DNA from: JANMMJ01 sp031373255
Lineage (GTDB): Bacteria > Pseudomonadota > Alphaproteobacteria > Rhizobiales > Aestuariivirgaceae
Length of the DNA stretch: 64,000 bases
Assembly (NCBI GenBank): GCA_031373255.1
Contig: JANMMJ010000193.1
Location: forward strand, 10,356-74,355
Direction of reading: 5' to 3'
Position 1 is the stretch's first letter. Every line of letters begins with the position of its first letter. Made by a program: the position numbers and the translations under genes. The notes beneath the pieces are model-generated. The model was not told where the DNA came from. It saw only the letters and a list, made by a program, of their open reading frames with translations, and did no database searches. Positions 50,504 through 59,397 of this stretch are shown here, piece after piece.

Positions 50504-51448
50504 ATGGGGATGGAAATGCTGATACTCGCCGCGCGCCGGATAGCGTCCATGATCCTGATCATGCTGGTGATCTCGGTCCTGCTGTTTGTCTTTTTCGAAG
50601 GTGACAAGCTCAATCTCGCGATGCGGGTCCTGGGCCCGTACTCGCCCCCGGAAGGCCGCCTCCAGTGGCTTGCGGAGAATGGCTATAACCGGCCCCTCCT
50701 CGTGCGCTATTTCGCCTGGCTCGGTGGATTTCTTACCGGCAACTGGAACGAGTCCGCCCAGTTCAGCGCGCCAGTCTACGATTTCCTGCTGCCACGGCTG
50801 AAGAACACGGCGATACTCGGCGGACTGGTGTTTCTCTTCACGGTCTCCATCGCCCTGGTGCTGGGCGTGCTTTCCGGCATCAGCGAGGCGAGCCTGCGCG
50901 ACCGCAGCATCAGCGTTCTTTCGATCCTGACCACGTCCATTCCGGAATTTGCATCCGCAACCTTCCTCGCGGCGATCTTCGTGTTCTGGCTCAACTGGCT
51001 GCCAGGGTCGTCATCATTCTCCAACGGTTTTTCGTGGGTGGAACTGGTCCTGCCGGTGCTGACGCTGGTGATCTATAATTTCGGCTACTACACGCGCATG
51101 ACGCGGGCTTCGATGGCCGAGGTGATGTCATCGCAGTATGTGCGGACTGCGGTTCTCAAGGGCCTGCCCTACAAGCGCGTGGTGCTGCGCCATGCGCTGC
51201 GCAACGCGCTGATCGCACCCTTCACGGTGATGATCCTGCAGCTGAACTACCTGCTTTCGGGCGTGGTGGTGACGGAGGTGTTCTTCGCTTATGACGGTTA
51301 CGGCAAGGCGCTCTACGACGCCGCCATGTTTGGCGATGTCTATCTCATCCTGGCAGGTGCGATGATCGCGGTGGTGGTCGCCGTCATGTCGCAATTCATC
51401 TCGGATATCGGCTACACCTATCTCAATCCGCGCATCAGGTTCGCCTGA
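50504..51448 (+). CDS. ABC transporter permease, peptide/nickel type (DppB-like)
   Basis: 314 aa with about six membrane segments: MILIMLVISVLLFVFFEGD, GGLVFLFTVSIALVLGVLSG and later helices. The EAA-type loop is EVMSSQYVRTAVLKGLPYKR, and the C-terminus ends in YLNPRIRFA, the usual end of this permease family. Several in-frame Met codons lie at the start (50504, 50510, 50516). It is the first of three co-directional genes (permease, permease, fused ATPase) and follows the HU terminator. No substrate-binding protein is adjacent. Confidence 0.92.
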   Translation: MGMEMLILAARRIASMILIMLVISVLLFVFFEGDKLNLAMRVLGPYSPPEGRLQWLAENGYNRPLLVRYFAWLGGFLTGNWNESAQFSAPVYDFLLPRLKNTAILGGLVFLFTVSIALVLGVLSGISEASLRDRSISVLSILTTSIPEFASATFLAAIFVFWLNWLPGSSSFSNGFSWVELVLPVLTLVIYNFGYYTRMTRASMAEVMSSQYVRTAVLKGLPYKRVVLRHALRNALIAPFTVMILQLNYLLSGVVVTEVFFAYDGYGKALYDAAMFGDVYLILAGAMIAVVVAVMSQFISDIGYTYLNPRIRFA

Positions 51449-51458
51449 GGAGAATGAC

Positions 51459-52400
51459 ATGACAGACATCGCGGCCTCTCCTCCACGCGCTTCCCGCCTT
51501 TGGCGCATCTTCAAGTCCGTCGGATTGCTGCGCGAGTCGCGCATCGGAATGTTCGGTATATTCCTGGTGCTGTTCTGGATCTTCATGGCGGTCTTTGCCG
51601 ATCTGCTGCCGATCCGCGATCCGCTGGCGCAATCGGGGCCGGACCTTCTCAAGCCGTGGTTCTCGATTGGAGCCGATGGCGGCAATTACTGGCTGGGCAC
51701 GGACGACAAGGGGCGCGATATTCTTTCGCGCCTCATCTTCGGTTCAAGGCTGGTGCTGTTCTGGTCGGCATTTGCGACGATCGTTGCCTACGCCGTCGGC
51801 ATGATGATGGGCGTGGCCGCCGGCTACCGGGGCGGCTGGTGGGACGAGATCATCTCGTTCATCGGCAATATCTTTTTGGCCTTCCCGCAGATGGTTCTCT
51901 ACATCGTGATCCTGTCACAGCTCGGGCCGCAGTCGCCGGTCGGGGAATTGCTTGCGGCGCAGGGGTTCGATGCGGTCTGGGTCAAGGGCCTGACAATCGT
52001 GCTCGCCGTCATGTTCGCCACGGCGCCGCAAGTGGCGCGCATCGTGCGCGGCATCGTGCTGGACCTCAAGACGCGGGACTATGTCGCTGCGGCAGAGGTG
52101 CGGGGCGAGAGCCCGCTCTACATCATGATCGTCGAGCTTCTGCCGAATGCGCGGGGGCCGCTGATCGTCGATGCCTGCCTGCGATTGGGTTATGTGACTA
52201 TCGCCATCGCGGCGCTGGGCTTCCTGGGGCTCGGCCTGCCGCCGCCCGATCCCGACTGGGGCAAGATGATCTCCGAGGTGCGCGGTTATGGCGCCCAGGC
52301 CTCAAACGCAATGATCTGGCCGGCCATCGCGATCTCGTCGCTGGTGCTCGGGCTCAATCTGCTGGCCGATGCACTCCGCGAAATTTCATTGAGGGATTGA
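51459..52400 (+). CDS. ABC transporter permease, peptide/nickel type (DppC-like)
   Basis: 313 aa with an N-terminal membrane helix and cytoplasmic start (ESRIGMFGIFLVLFWIFMAV), the DppC-type signature LGTDDKGRDILSRLIFGSRL, and the EAA loop YVAAAEVRGESPLYIMIVEL. It ends GLNLLADALREISLRD, standard for DppC. It pairs with the upstream DppB-like permease and precedes the fused ATPase gene by 3 bp. Likely substrates include peptides, nickel or opines; none is indicated. Confidence 0.93.
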   Translation: MTDIAASPPRASRLWRIFKSVGLLRESRIGMFGIFLVLFWIFMAVFADLLPIRDPLAQSGPDLLKPWFSIGADGGNYWLGTDDKGRDILSRLIFGSRLVLFWSAFATIVAYAVGMMMGVAAGYRGGWWDEIISFIGNIFLAFPQMVLYIVILSQLGPQSPVGELLAAQGFDAVWVKGLTIVLAVMFATAPQVARIVRGIVLDLKTRDYVAAAEVRGESPLYIMIVELLPNARGPLIVDACLRLGYVTIAIAALGFLGLGLPPPDPDWGKMISEVRGYGAQASNAMIWPAIAISSLVLGLNLLADALREISLRD

Positions 52401-52403
52401 GCC

Positions 52404-54560
52404 ATGGTGACGCCGGTTCTCGAATGCAAGGACGTCTCGATCTCCTACTACACCCGCGCCGGAGAGATCCCTGCCGTCTATGATTTCAACCTGACGGTCA
52501 ACCCCGGAGAGGCTGTCGGCATCGTCGGCGAGTCGGGCTGCGGCAAGTCGACCGTGGCACTCGCCATCATGCAGTACATGGGCAAGAACGGTGCCATCAC
52601 CAGCGGTGAAATCAAATTTCTCGGCCGCAACATGCGCGACATGACGGAGGAGGAACTGCGCAAGATCCGCGGATCGCAGATCGCCATGGTGTACCAGGAG
52701 CCGATGGCGTCGCTCAATCCTTCCATGCTGGTGCGCGACCAGTTGATCGAAGTGCCGATGATCCATGAAGGGATCGATGAGGCCGCAGCCACCAAGCGGG
52801 CCATCGAAATCCTCGACGCCGTCCGCCTTCCCGATCCGCAACGCATTCTCGCCTCGTACCCGCACCAGCTTTCCGGCGGGCAACAACAGCGCGTGGTGAT
52901 CGCCATGGCGCTGCTTTCCAATCCCAAACTCCTGCTGCTCGATGAGCCGACGACGGCGCTCGATGTGACGGTCGAGGCGGGTGTGGTCGAGCTGATCAAG
53001 GATATCGCCAAGCGCTTTGGCACTTCGATGATCTACATCTCGCACAATCTGGGGCTCATTCTCGAAACCTGCGACCGCATCTGCGTCATGTATTCGGGGC
53101 AGTCGGTGGAACTCGGGTCGGTGAAGCAGGTGTTCGATCACATGCGGCACCCGTATACGCGGGGGCTCTTCTCCTCGATCCCGCTGCCAGGGACCGACAG
53201 GTTTTCGCGGCCGCTCGTACCGATCCCCGGACAATTGCCGTTGCCGCGCGACAGGCCGACGGGCTGCACGTTCGGACCCAGATGCACCTTTTTCGAAGCC
53301 GGGCGCTGCGACCTGCCGCAGCACATGGCGCCCGTTTCAGGTGACGCCGGGCATCAGGTGCGCTGCGTGCGCTACGATGAAATCGACTGGGCCGCGCACC
53401 GGCCGAAAGGCCTCACCAGCGAGCCGATGAAGCCTGGAAAAGTCGTGCTGCAAGTGCGCGACATGAAGAAATATTATGAAATCCGCGACAACTCGCTTGC
53501 CGCGATGATTTCCGGCAAGGGTGTGCGATACGTCAAGGCCAACGAGAAGATCGATTTCGAGGCGCGGGAAGCGGAGACGGTGGCGATTGTCGGGGAATCC
53601 GGCTGCGGCAAGTCGACTTTCGCCAAGGTGCTGATGGGGCTTGAAGGCTCGACGAGCGGCGAAGTCCTGATCAACGGCGTCGACGTTGGCAAACTGCCGG
53701 TCAGGCAGCGGCCGGCGGGTCTCATTTCAAGCCTGCAGATCGTCTTCCAGAATCCCTTCGAAACACTCAATCCCAGCCATTCGGTCGGATCGCAGATCGG
53801 CCGCGTGCTCAAGAAATTCGGCGTGGCGGAAACGCGCGACGAAATCGAGAAGAAGACATACGAGCTTCTCGACCTGGTGAAGCTGCCGCGCGAGTTCGCG
53901 TCGCGCAAGCCGCGCCAGCTTTCGGGCGGGCAGAAGCAGCGGATCGGTATTGCGCGGGCCTTTGGCGGCAATGCTTCCGTAGTCGTGGCGGATGAACCGG
54001 TCTCGGCGCTCGATGTTTCGGTGCAGGCGGCGGTCACCGGCCTTCTCACCGATATCCAGCGGGAAAAACGCACCACAATGGTTTTCATCAGCCATGATCT
54101 TTCCGTGGTGCGCTATCTCGCCGACCGGATCGTGGTGATGTATCTCGGGCGGATCATGGAACAGGGCACCACCGACCAGGTGTTCAGCCCGCCTTACCAC
54201 CCCTATACCGAAGCGCTGCTTTCGGCTGTTCCGATCGCCGATACCTCGATCAAGAAGAAGCACATCGTGCTCAAGGGCGAGTTGCCATCGCCGATGAACC
54301 CGCCGCCTGGCTGTCCCTTCCAGACACGCTGTCCGCGCAAGATCGGCGCCATTTGCGAAGAGGAATTGCCGCCGGTGCAGGAACTGGCGCCGGGCCACAA
54401 GATCATGTGCCACCTGCCTGCGGAAGAACTCAAGGCGATGGAGCCGGTGTTCCAGATGGGAAGCCGGGCGGAAGTTGAGGCCGCGCCGTCTCCGCGCAAA
54501 GCCTCGAAAGCTCCTGCGAAAAAGACCGTCGCGCGCAAGGCCAAGAAGCCTCAGCGCTGA
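52404..54560 (+). CDS. Fused ABC ATPase of the peptide-type transporter (DppD-DppF-like)
   Basis: 718 aa, two ATPase domains in one polypeptide. The first (residues about 1-320) has Walker A GESGCGKST (42-50), signature LSGGQQQRV and Walker B LLLLDEPTTALD. The second (about 345-650) has GESGCGKSTFAK, LSGGQKQRIGIARAF and VVADEPVSALD. Each ends with an oligopeptide-type Cys-rich C-terminal motif (CTFGPRCTFFEAGRCDLPQ; CPFQTRCPRKIGAICEEE). A basic Lys/Ala-rich tail (KASKAPAKKTVARKAKK) closes the protein and is unusual. The fusion is common in rhizobia. Its last 10 bp overlap the convergent DUF1194 gene. Confidence 0.95.
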   Translation: MVTPVLECKDVSISYYTRAGEIPAVYDFNLTVNPGEAVGIVGESGCGKSTVALAIMQYMGKNGAITSGEIKFLGRNMRDMTEEELRKIRGSQIAMVYQEPMASLNPSMLVRDQLIEVPMIHEGIDEAAATKRAIEILDAVRLPDPQRILASYPHQLSGGQQQRVVIAMALLSNPKLLLLDEPTTALDVTVEAGVVELIKDIAKRFGTSMIYISHNLGLILETCDRICVMYSGQSVELGSVKQVFDHMRHPYTRGLFSSIPLPGTDRFSRPLVPIPGQLPLPRDRPTGCTFGPRCTFFEAGRCDLPQHMAPVSGDAGHQVRCVRYDEIDWAAHRPKGLTSEPMKPGKVVLQVRDMKKYYEIRDNSLAAMISGKGVRYVKANEKIDFEAREAETVAIVGESGCGKSTFAKVLMGLEGSTSGEVLINGVDVGKLPVRQRPAGLISSLQIVFQNPFETLNPSHSVGSQIGRVLKKFGVAETRDEIEKKTYELLDLVKLPREFASRKPRQLSGGQKQRIGIARAFGGNASVVVADEPVSALDVSVQAAVTGLLTDIQREKRTTMVFISHDLSVVRYLADRIVVMYLGRIMEQGTTDQVFSPPYHPYTEALLSAVPIADTSIKKKHIVLKGELPSPMNPPPGCPFQTRCPRKIGAICEEELPPVQELAPGHKIMCHLPAEELKAMEPVFQMGSRAEVEAAPSPRKASKAPAKKTVARKAKKPQR

Positions 54561-55246
54561 GAGGTGCGCGGCAAGGGCTCGATTTCGCGCAGCAACTTGC
54601 GGCGCATCGCATTGGCGAAATCCTCGTAGCTGTTGGCGATTTCAAGGAAGGAATCGCGCCCTGTCAGGACGTTATTGCGGTACCATTCGTCGAGATTGTC
54701 CTCGCTGCCAAGAATGGCGAGGCCATTCACCGTGACATTGCGATAATACGCCATCGACCTTGCCTGCGGCATGAGCACGACATAATCGCGGGGCGGCGTT
54801 TCCGAACCATCGCCTGAAATATCGACGACGAGCCGGGATGACTCGATTCGCGTATCCTCCAGCAGGCGCAGCGCCGCGGCGAGCCCCTCCCCCATGCCGG
54901 TGGCGCCATTGGCGGTTCTCCCGAGGCTCTGGACCGCCATGGCAAAGCGTTCGGCATCCGCTGCCGTGCCAATGGTGAACCAGCCGATATCGGTTTTGGG
55001 GACCTGATGCTCCGCCCATACGACAAGGTTGACGGCAATCCTGTGATTGGCTCCGCTCTCTATCGCATTCAGCACATCGGGATGGCGAAAGGCGCGGGCA
55101 ATTCCACCCATTTGCAGTTCATATTCGCGTTCATCGACACTGCCGGAAGCATCGACAGCCAGCACCAATTTGAGATCGACAGCGGTCTGGGCGTGAAGCG
55201 GCGTGGCCGATATCAGCGCTGCAAGGGCCAAAGCCGTCTTTCGCAT
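54551..55246 (-). CDS. DUF1194 (von Willebrand factor A-like) exported protein
   Basis: 231 aa with a signal peptide (MRKTALALAALISATPLHAQ). The domain is VWA-like: LKLVLAVDASGSVDEREYEL gives the MIDAS DxSxS, and VDISGDGSETPPRDYV a downstream conserved motif, then GLAILGSEDNLDEWYRNNVL. DUF1194 is common in alphaproteobacteria and of unknown function, likely a periplasmic metal-dependent adhesion or scaffold protein. It is 3 bp after the MFS gene in the same direction. Confidence 0.92.
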   Translation of the reverse strand: MRKTALALAALISATPLHAQTAVDLKLVLAVDASGSVDEREYELQMGGIARAFRHPDVLNAIESGANHRIAVNLVVWAEHQVPKTDIGWFTIGTAADAERFAMAVQSLGRTANGATGMGEGLAAALRLLEDTRIESSRLVVDISGDGSETPPRDYVVLMPQARSMAYYRNVTVNGLAILGSEDNLDEWYRNNVLTGRDSFLEIANSYEDFANAMRRKLLREIEPLPRTSQR

Positions 55247-55249
55247 CGG

Positions 55250-56452
55250 TTAGATCCTGGCCTTGCGGGCTTCCGCGAGTTCCGATGAGATGAGAGCGGC
55301 GAGTCCAAGACCGGCAAAGCCCCCAACCAGCGGAATGAGCGTGCCGTCATAAATCTGGCCGATCAAGGTGCCGGTGACGAGCGAGACGAATGTGGTGATG
55401 GTGCCGATGATCGAGGCGGCCATGCCGGCGATCTCCCCCATTGGCTCCATGGCAAGCGCATTGTAATTGCCAAAAAGGATGCCGTTGCAGAAAAAATTGG
55501 CGAACATGTAGATCATGAAGACCGCGAGTGGAGGATGACCGCCAACGATGACACAATAGACGAAGAAAATCAGCGAAAGCAGCACCGAAGAACGGAGCGC
55601 CAGCTTGGACAGGGTGCGCATGCCAAAGCGCATGACGAGGCGGGAATTGAGAATGGAGGCCAAGCCAATGGCCACCGCCAACGAGCCAAAATACAAGGCG
55701 AAGAGATTTCCCTGGCCGTATTGCACGGAGAAGATCTGCTGCGAGGTGCCCAGATAGGTCACGAAGGCGCCGAAGACAAAGCCGGCAGCCAGCGTGTAGC
55801 CAATGGTGACCGGCGTGGTGACAACGCTCGCGGCAGCCCGCGCAAGCGCCCCGATGCGCATGGGCGCCCGATTTTCCAGGCTGAGTGTTTCGGGTTGGCG
55901 CAAGGTGAGCCAAAGGCCCGTGATCGCCGCGATCACCAGGAGCCCATAAAAAATGGCGCGCCAGCTCGCCACGAGCAAAACCAGCTGGCCGATGGCCGGA
56001 GCAATAATCGGTACGAGAATGAAGATGGACATCACAAGCGACATGACCTTGGCCATGCCGGCTCCCGCCTGACGGTCGCGCACCATGGCCATCGAGACAA
56101 TGCGCGGCCCCGAGGCTCCAAAACCCTGAACGGCGCGGCCGATCAACATGGTTTCGAAGTTCGCGGCAAAAGCGCAAAGCACAGTGCCTACACCATAGAT
56201 CGCCAATCCGGCCATGATGGCAGGCTTGCGGCCAATACTGTCCGACAGCGGACCATAAAGAAGCTGGCCAATGCAGAGACCGGCGAAAAGCGCTGTCAGC
56301 ACATATTGCCGGCTGTTCTCCTGGCGCGCGCCAAGCTCCGTTGCGATTGTACCAAGGGCCGGCAGCATCGTGTCGATGGACATCGCCACCATGGCGGTCA
56401 GCAGCGCCACAAGTGCGATGAACTCGGCGTTCGATGGTTCCCTGATCGGCAT
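55250..56452 (-). CDS. Bcr/CflA-family MFS efflux transporter
   Basis: 400 aa with twelve hydrophobic segments. The first (FIALVALLTAMVAMSIDTMLP) and the loop YGPLSDSIGRKPAIMAGLAI (MFS motif A) are typical of Bcr/CflA drug:proton antiporters, as is GRAVQGFGASGPRIVSMAMV. The substrate is unknown. Upstream of the DUF1194 gene in the same direction. Divergent from the P450 gene with 78 bp between the starts. Confidence 0.92.
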   Translation of the reverse strand: MPIREPSNAEFIALVALLTAMVAMSIDTMLPALGTIATELGARQENSRQYVLTALFAGLCIGQLLYGPLSDSIGRKPAIMAGLAIYGVGTVLCAFAANFETMLIGRAVQGFGASGPRIVSMAMVRDRQAGAGMAKVMSLVMSIFILVPIIAPAIGQLVLLVASWRAIFYGLLVIAAITGLWLTLRQPETLSLENRAPMRIGALARAAASVVTTPVTIGYTLAAGFVFGAFVTYLGTSQQIFSVQYGQGNLFALYFGSLAVAIGLASILNSRLVMRFGMRTLSKLALRSSVLLSLIFFVYCVIVGGHPPLAVFMIYMFANFFCNGILFGNYNALAMEPMGEIAGMAASIIGTITTFVSLVTGTLIGQIYDGTLIPLVGGFAGLGLAALISSELAEARKARI

Positions 56453-56530
56453 TCGCGGATGTCAACTCGTTGGATGAACAGTTGAGGCACTTCTAGCTGC
56501 CCTTGATGGCAGGGGCGAGGCTGTTACAAG

Positions 56531-57745
56531 ATGGCAGCCATGCAAATCAATGCCGCAAGCCGTTCCGTGGTTCTCGATCCGCGCGATCCGGATTTTTTCA
56601 ATGATCCCTATCCTTCCTACGCGCAGCTGCATGAGAAGGTTCCCGCCTTCAAATGGGAAAACTACGGCTATTGGTGCTTTGCGCGGCACGAAGATGTGAG
56701 CGCGCTGCTGCGCGACCGGCGCTTCGGGCGGCAAATCCTGCATGTGACGACGCGGGAAGAATTGGGCTGGCCAGAAACGCCTGAACATCTTCGCGCCTTC
56801 TATTCCTTTGAAGCGCACTCGCTTCTGGAGCTTGAGCCACCGGTCCATACGCGATTGCGCGGTCTCGTCAGCCGGGCTTTCGTGTCCCGCCAGGTGGAGC
56901 GATTGCGGCCGGCAATCGCGAATCTTTCCAATGCGTTGATCGATTCATTTGAGAGAGAGGGCGAAGTCGACCTGCTCAAGCGTTTTGCCACGCCCATACC
57001 GGTCATCGTTATTTGCGATCTGCTTGGCGTGCCGCGCGCCATGGCGGATCAGTTCCTCGCCTGGTCGCATGACATGGTGGCGATGTATCAGGCGCGGCGG
57101 GACCGCGCGATCGAGGATGCAGCGGTCAAGGCCACCATCGCGTTTTCAGACTATATGCGCGGCTATGTGCGAGAGAGGCGGCGCGAACCCGGACTCGATC
57201 TGCTCTCGGAACTGATCCGGGCGGAAGAGGCCGGGCAGAACCTCAGCGAGGATGAACTCATCACCACTGCGATCCTGCTGCTCAATGCCGGGCATGAAGC
57301 GACAGTCCATGCCATCGGCAATGGTGTGAAGGCCTTGCTGGAGCGCGGCTTGCAGGCAACTCCCGATGCGGCCCTGGTCGAGGAAATATTGCGTTTCGAT
57401 GCACCACTGCATCTGTTCACCCGCTATGCGCTGGAAGACGTCGAGTATGCCGGGATCCGGTTGCGGAAAGGCGAGGAAATCGGACTCATGCTGGGCGCTG
57501 CCAATCGCGACCCGTCGCGCTTTGCCGATCCCGGACAGTTTAATCCGCGGCGCTCGCCCAATCCGCATGTTAGCTTTGGTGCGGGGATCCATTTTTGCGT
57601 CGGGGCGTCGCTGGCACGGCTGGAGCTTGAGGTAGCCTTGCCGATCCTGTTCAAGCGCCTTCCGAAGCTGCATCTGGTGGAAAAACCCCGCTACCGCGAC
57701 AGCTATCATTTTCACGGTCTGGAGGAATTGCGGGTTGGTTTCTAA
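56531..57745 (+). CDS. Cytochrome P450
   Basis: 404 aa soluble bacterial P450. The I-helix is LLLNAGHEATVHAIGNGVKA (the acid-alcohol pair is here H-E-A-T rather than the usual [E/D]T), the K-helix ExxR is LVEEILRFDAPLHLFTRYAL, and the haem loop is SFGAGIHFCVGASLARLE with Cys356 as the axial ligand. The order and length match the CYP family found in soil bacteria. No ferredoxin or reductase gene is adjacent. ATG 56531 or 56540. It is upstream of the MttB-like gene (98 bp gap), which may suggest a shared pathway. Confidence 0.94.
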   Translation: MAAMQINAASRSVVLDPRDPDFFNDPYPSYAQLHEKVPAFKWENYGYWCFARHEDVSALLRDRRFGRQILHVTTREELGWPETPEHLRAFYSFEAHSLLELEPPVHTRLRGLVSRAFVSRQVERLRPAIANLSNALIDSFEREGEVDLLKRFATPIPVIVICDLLGVPRAMADQFLAWSHDMVAMYQARRDRAIEDAAVKATIAFSDYMRGYVRERRREPGLDLLSELIRAEEAGQNLSEDELITTAILLLNAGHEATVHAIGNGVKALLERGLQATPDAALVEEILRFDAPLHLFTRYALEDVEYAGIRLRKGEEIGLMLGAANRDPSRFADPGQFNPRRSPNPHVSFGAGIHFCVGASLARLELEVALPILFKRLPKLHLVEKPRYRDSYHFHGLEELRVGF

Positions 57746-57843
57746 AGGTCGTTTCCGCGCCATGGGCTGACGTTTCCGCCCGGCCCCGTGAACCGGTTGA
57801 GCGTAAAGACACTTACAGGTGAAATGATCTCAACAGGCCACAC

Positions 57844-59394
57844 ATGACTGACGTTCAACCTGTTCCTACCGGCCGGCGCGCCCGCGGTGGCGCCGAGGCA
57901 CGGCGCGCGGCACGGACCACGACCACAGTCACGCAGGCCGGTTTCATCCGCCGCAATATTCCAGCCTATGAGCCGTTCAGCGAGGACCAGCTTGCGCTGA
58001 TCGAAGCCAATGCCGAGCGTGTCCTGCAGGAAATCGGAATTGATTTTCGCGACGACGCGGAAGCGCTTGGCATGTGGAAAAATGCCGGGGCTGACGTCAA
58101 GGGCGACAGGGTGCGGTTCCCCAAGGGGCTGGTGCGCTCATTGATCAAGACGGCGCCGCGCGAATTCACCCAGTACGCCCGAAATCCGCTCAACAACGTG
58201 ACAATTGGCGGCAAGAACACCGTTTTCGCACCGGTCTATGGCCCGCCTTTCATTCACAATCTCGACGAGGGCCGGCGCTATGCCACGATCGAGGATTTCC
58301 GCAATTTCGTGAAGCTGGCGTACATGACGCCATCGATGCACCATTCCGGCGGAACGGTGTGCGAACCGGTGGATATTCCGGTGGCCAAGCGGCACCTGGA
58401 CATGGTCTACAGCCACATCCGCTATTCCGACAAACCCTTCATGGGGTCGGTGACGGCACCGGAACGCGCCGAAGATACGGTTACAATGGCGAAGATGGTG
58501 TTCGGCGACGATTTCGTCGATCAGAACTGCGTCACCATCAACCTGATCAACGCGAACTCGCCGCTGGTGTTTGATGGCACCATGGTCGGCGCACTCAAGG
58601 TCTATGCGCGGAACAACCAGGCAACGGTGATTTCGCCGTTCATTCTCGCCGGCGCCATGTCAGCGGTGACGGCGGTCGGCACCCTGACGCAGATTCTGGC
58701 CGAAGCGTCCGTCGGCATGGCCTTCGCGCAATTGTGCCGGCCGGGCGCCCCTGTGGTGTTCGGCACTTTCGCATCGTCCATTTCCATGCAATCGGGAGCG
58801 CCGACCTTCGGCACGCCGGAACCCGCCCATGTGCTTTTTGGCGCGGCCCAACTGGCGCGGCGCATCGGCGTTCCTTTCCGCTCCGGCGGCAGTCTTTGCG
58901 CATCAAAACTGCCCGACGCCCAGGCGGCGCATGAAAGCTCCAATACGTTGTGGCCGACGCTGCTGGGCGGGGTAAACTTCTGCCTGCATTCTGCCGGATG
59001 GCTGGAAGGCGGCCTGGCATCGGGTTATGAAAAGTTCATCATCGATGCCGACCAGCTTTCCATGTTCCAGCGCTTCGCGGAAGGTGTGGACTTCTCGGAA
59101 AATGGCCAGGCTCTCGATGCCATCGCCGAAGTGGGCCCGGGATCGCATTTTCTCGGCTGCGCCCATACCCAGGCCAATTTCGAGACGGCGTTCTGGCGCT
59201 CGCAGGTTGCCGATAACCGGCCCTACGAGCAATGGAACGCGGAAGGCGGCAAGGATGCCTCGCGGAGAGCAAACGAGACGTGGAAGCGGATGCTTCGCGA
59301 ATATGACGGCCCTGCCCTCGATCCGGGGCTCGATGAAGCGCTGCAAGGCTTCATGGCCAAGCGCAAGGAAGTCCTGCCCGACAGCGTAAGCTGA
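57844..59394 (+). CDS. Trimethylamine methyltransferase (MttB) superfamily protein, non-pyrrolysine type
   Basis: 516 aa. The TIM-barrel of the MttB superfamily is evident: FSEDQLALIEANAERVLQEI, RNPLNNVTIGGKNTVFAPVY, then YSDKPFMGSVTAPERAEDTV and GSHFLGCAHTQANFETAFWR. It is read straight through with no in-frame stop, so it has no pyrrolysine codon. The best-studied non-Pyl member (MtgB) demethylates glycine betaine, passing the methyl to a corrinoid protein. The substrate here is not shown. No corrinoid protein or activase gene is in the window. The N-terminus is Arg/Ala-rich (RRARGGAEARRAARTTTT). Confidence 0.92.
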   Translation: MTDVQPVPTGRRARGGAEARRAARTTTTVTQAGFIRRNIPAYEPFSEDQLALIEANAERVLQEIGIDFRDDAEALGMWKNAGADVKGDRVRFPKGLVRSLIKTAPREFTQYARNPLNNVTIGGKNTVFAPVYGPPFIHNLDEGRRYATIEDFRNFVKLAYMTPSMHHSGGTVCEPVDIPVAKRHLDMVYSHIRYSDKPFMGSVTAPERAEDTVTMAKMVFGDDFVDQNCVTINLINANSPLVFDGTMVGALKVYARNNQATVISPFILAGAMSAVTAVGTLTQILAEASVGMAFAQLCRPGAPVVFGTFASSISMQSGAPTFGTPEPAHVLFGAAQLARRIGVPFRSGGSLCASKLPDAQAAHESSNTLWPTLLGGVNFCLHSAGWLEGGLASGYEKFIIDADQLSMFQRFAEGVDFSENGQALDAIAEVGPGSHFLGCAHTQANFETAFWRSQVADNRPYEQWNAEGGKDASRRANETWKRMLREYDGPALDPGLDEALQGFMAKRKEVLPDSVS

Positions 59395-59397
59395 CGG

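Noticed and set aside
57844..59394. Pyrrolysine in the MttB homologue
   Set aside because: The frame has no in-frame stop, so no pyrrolysine codon is used.
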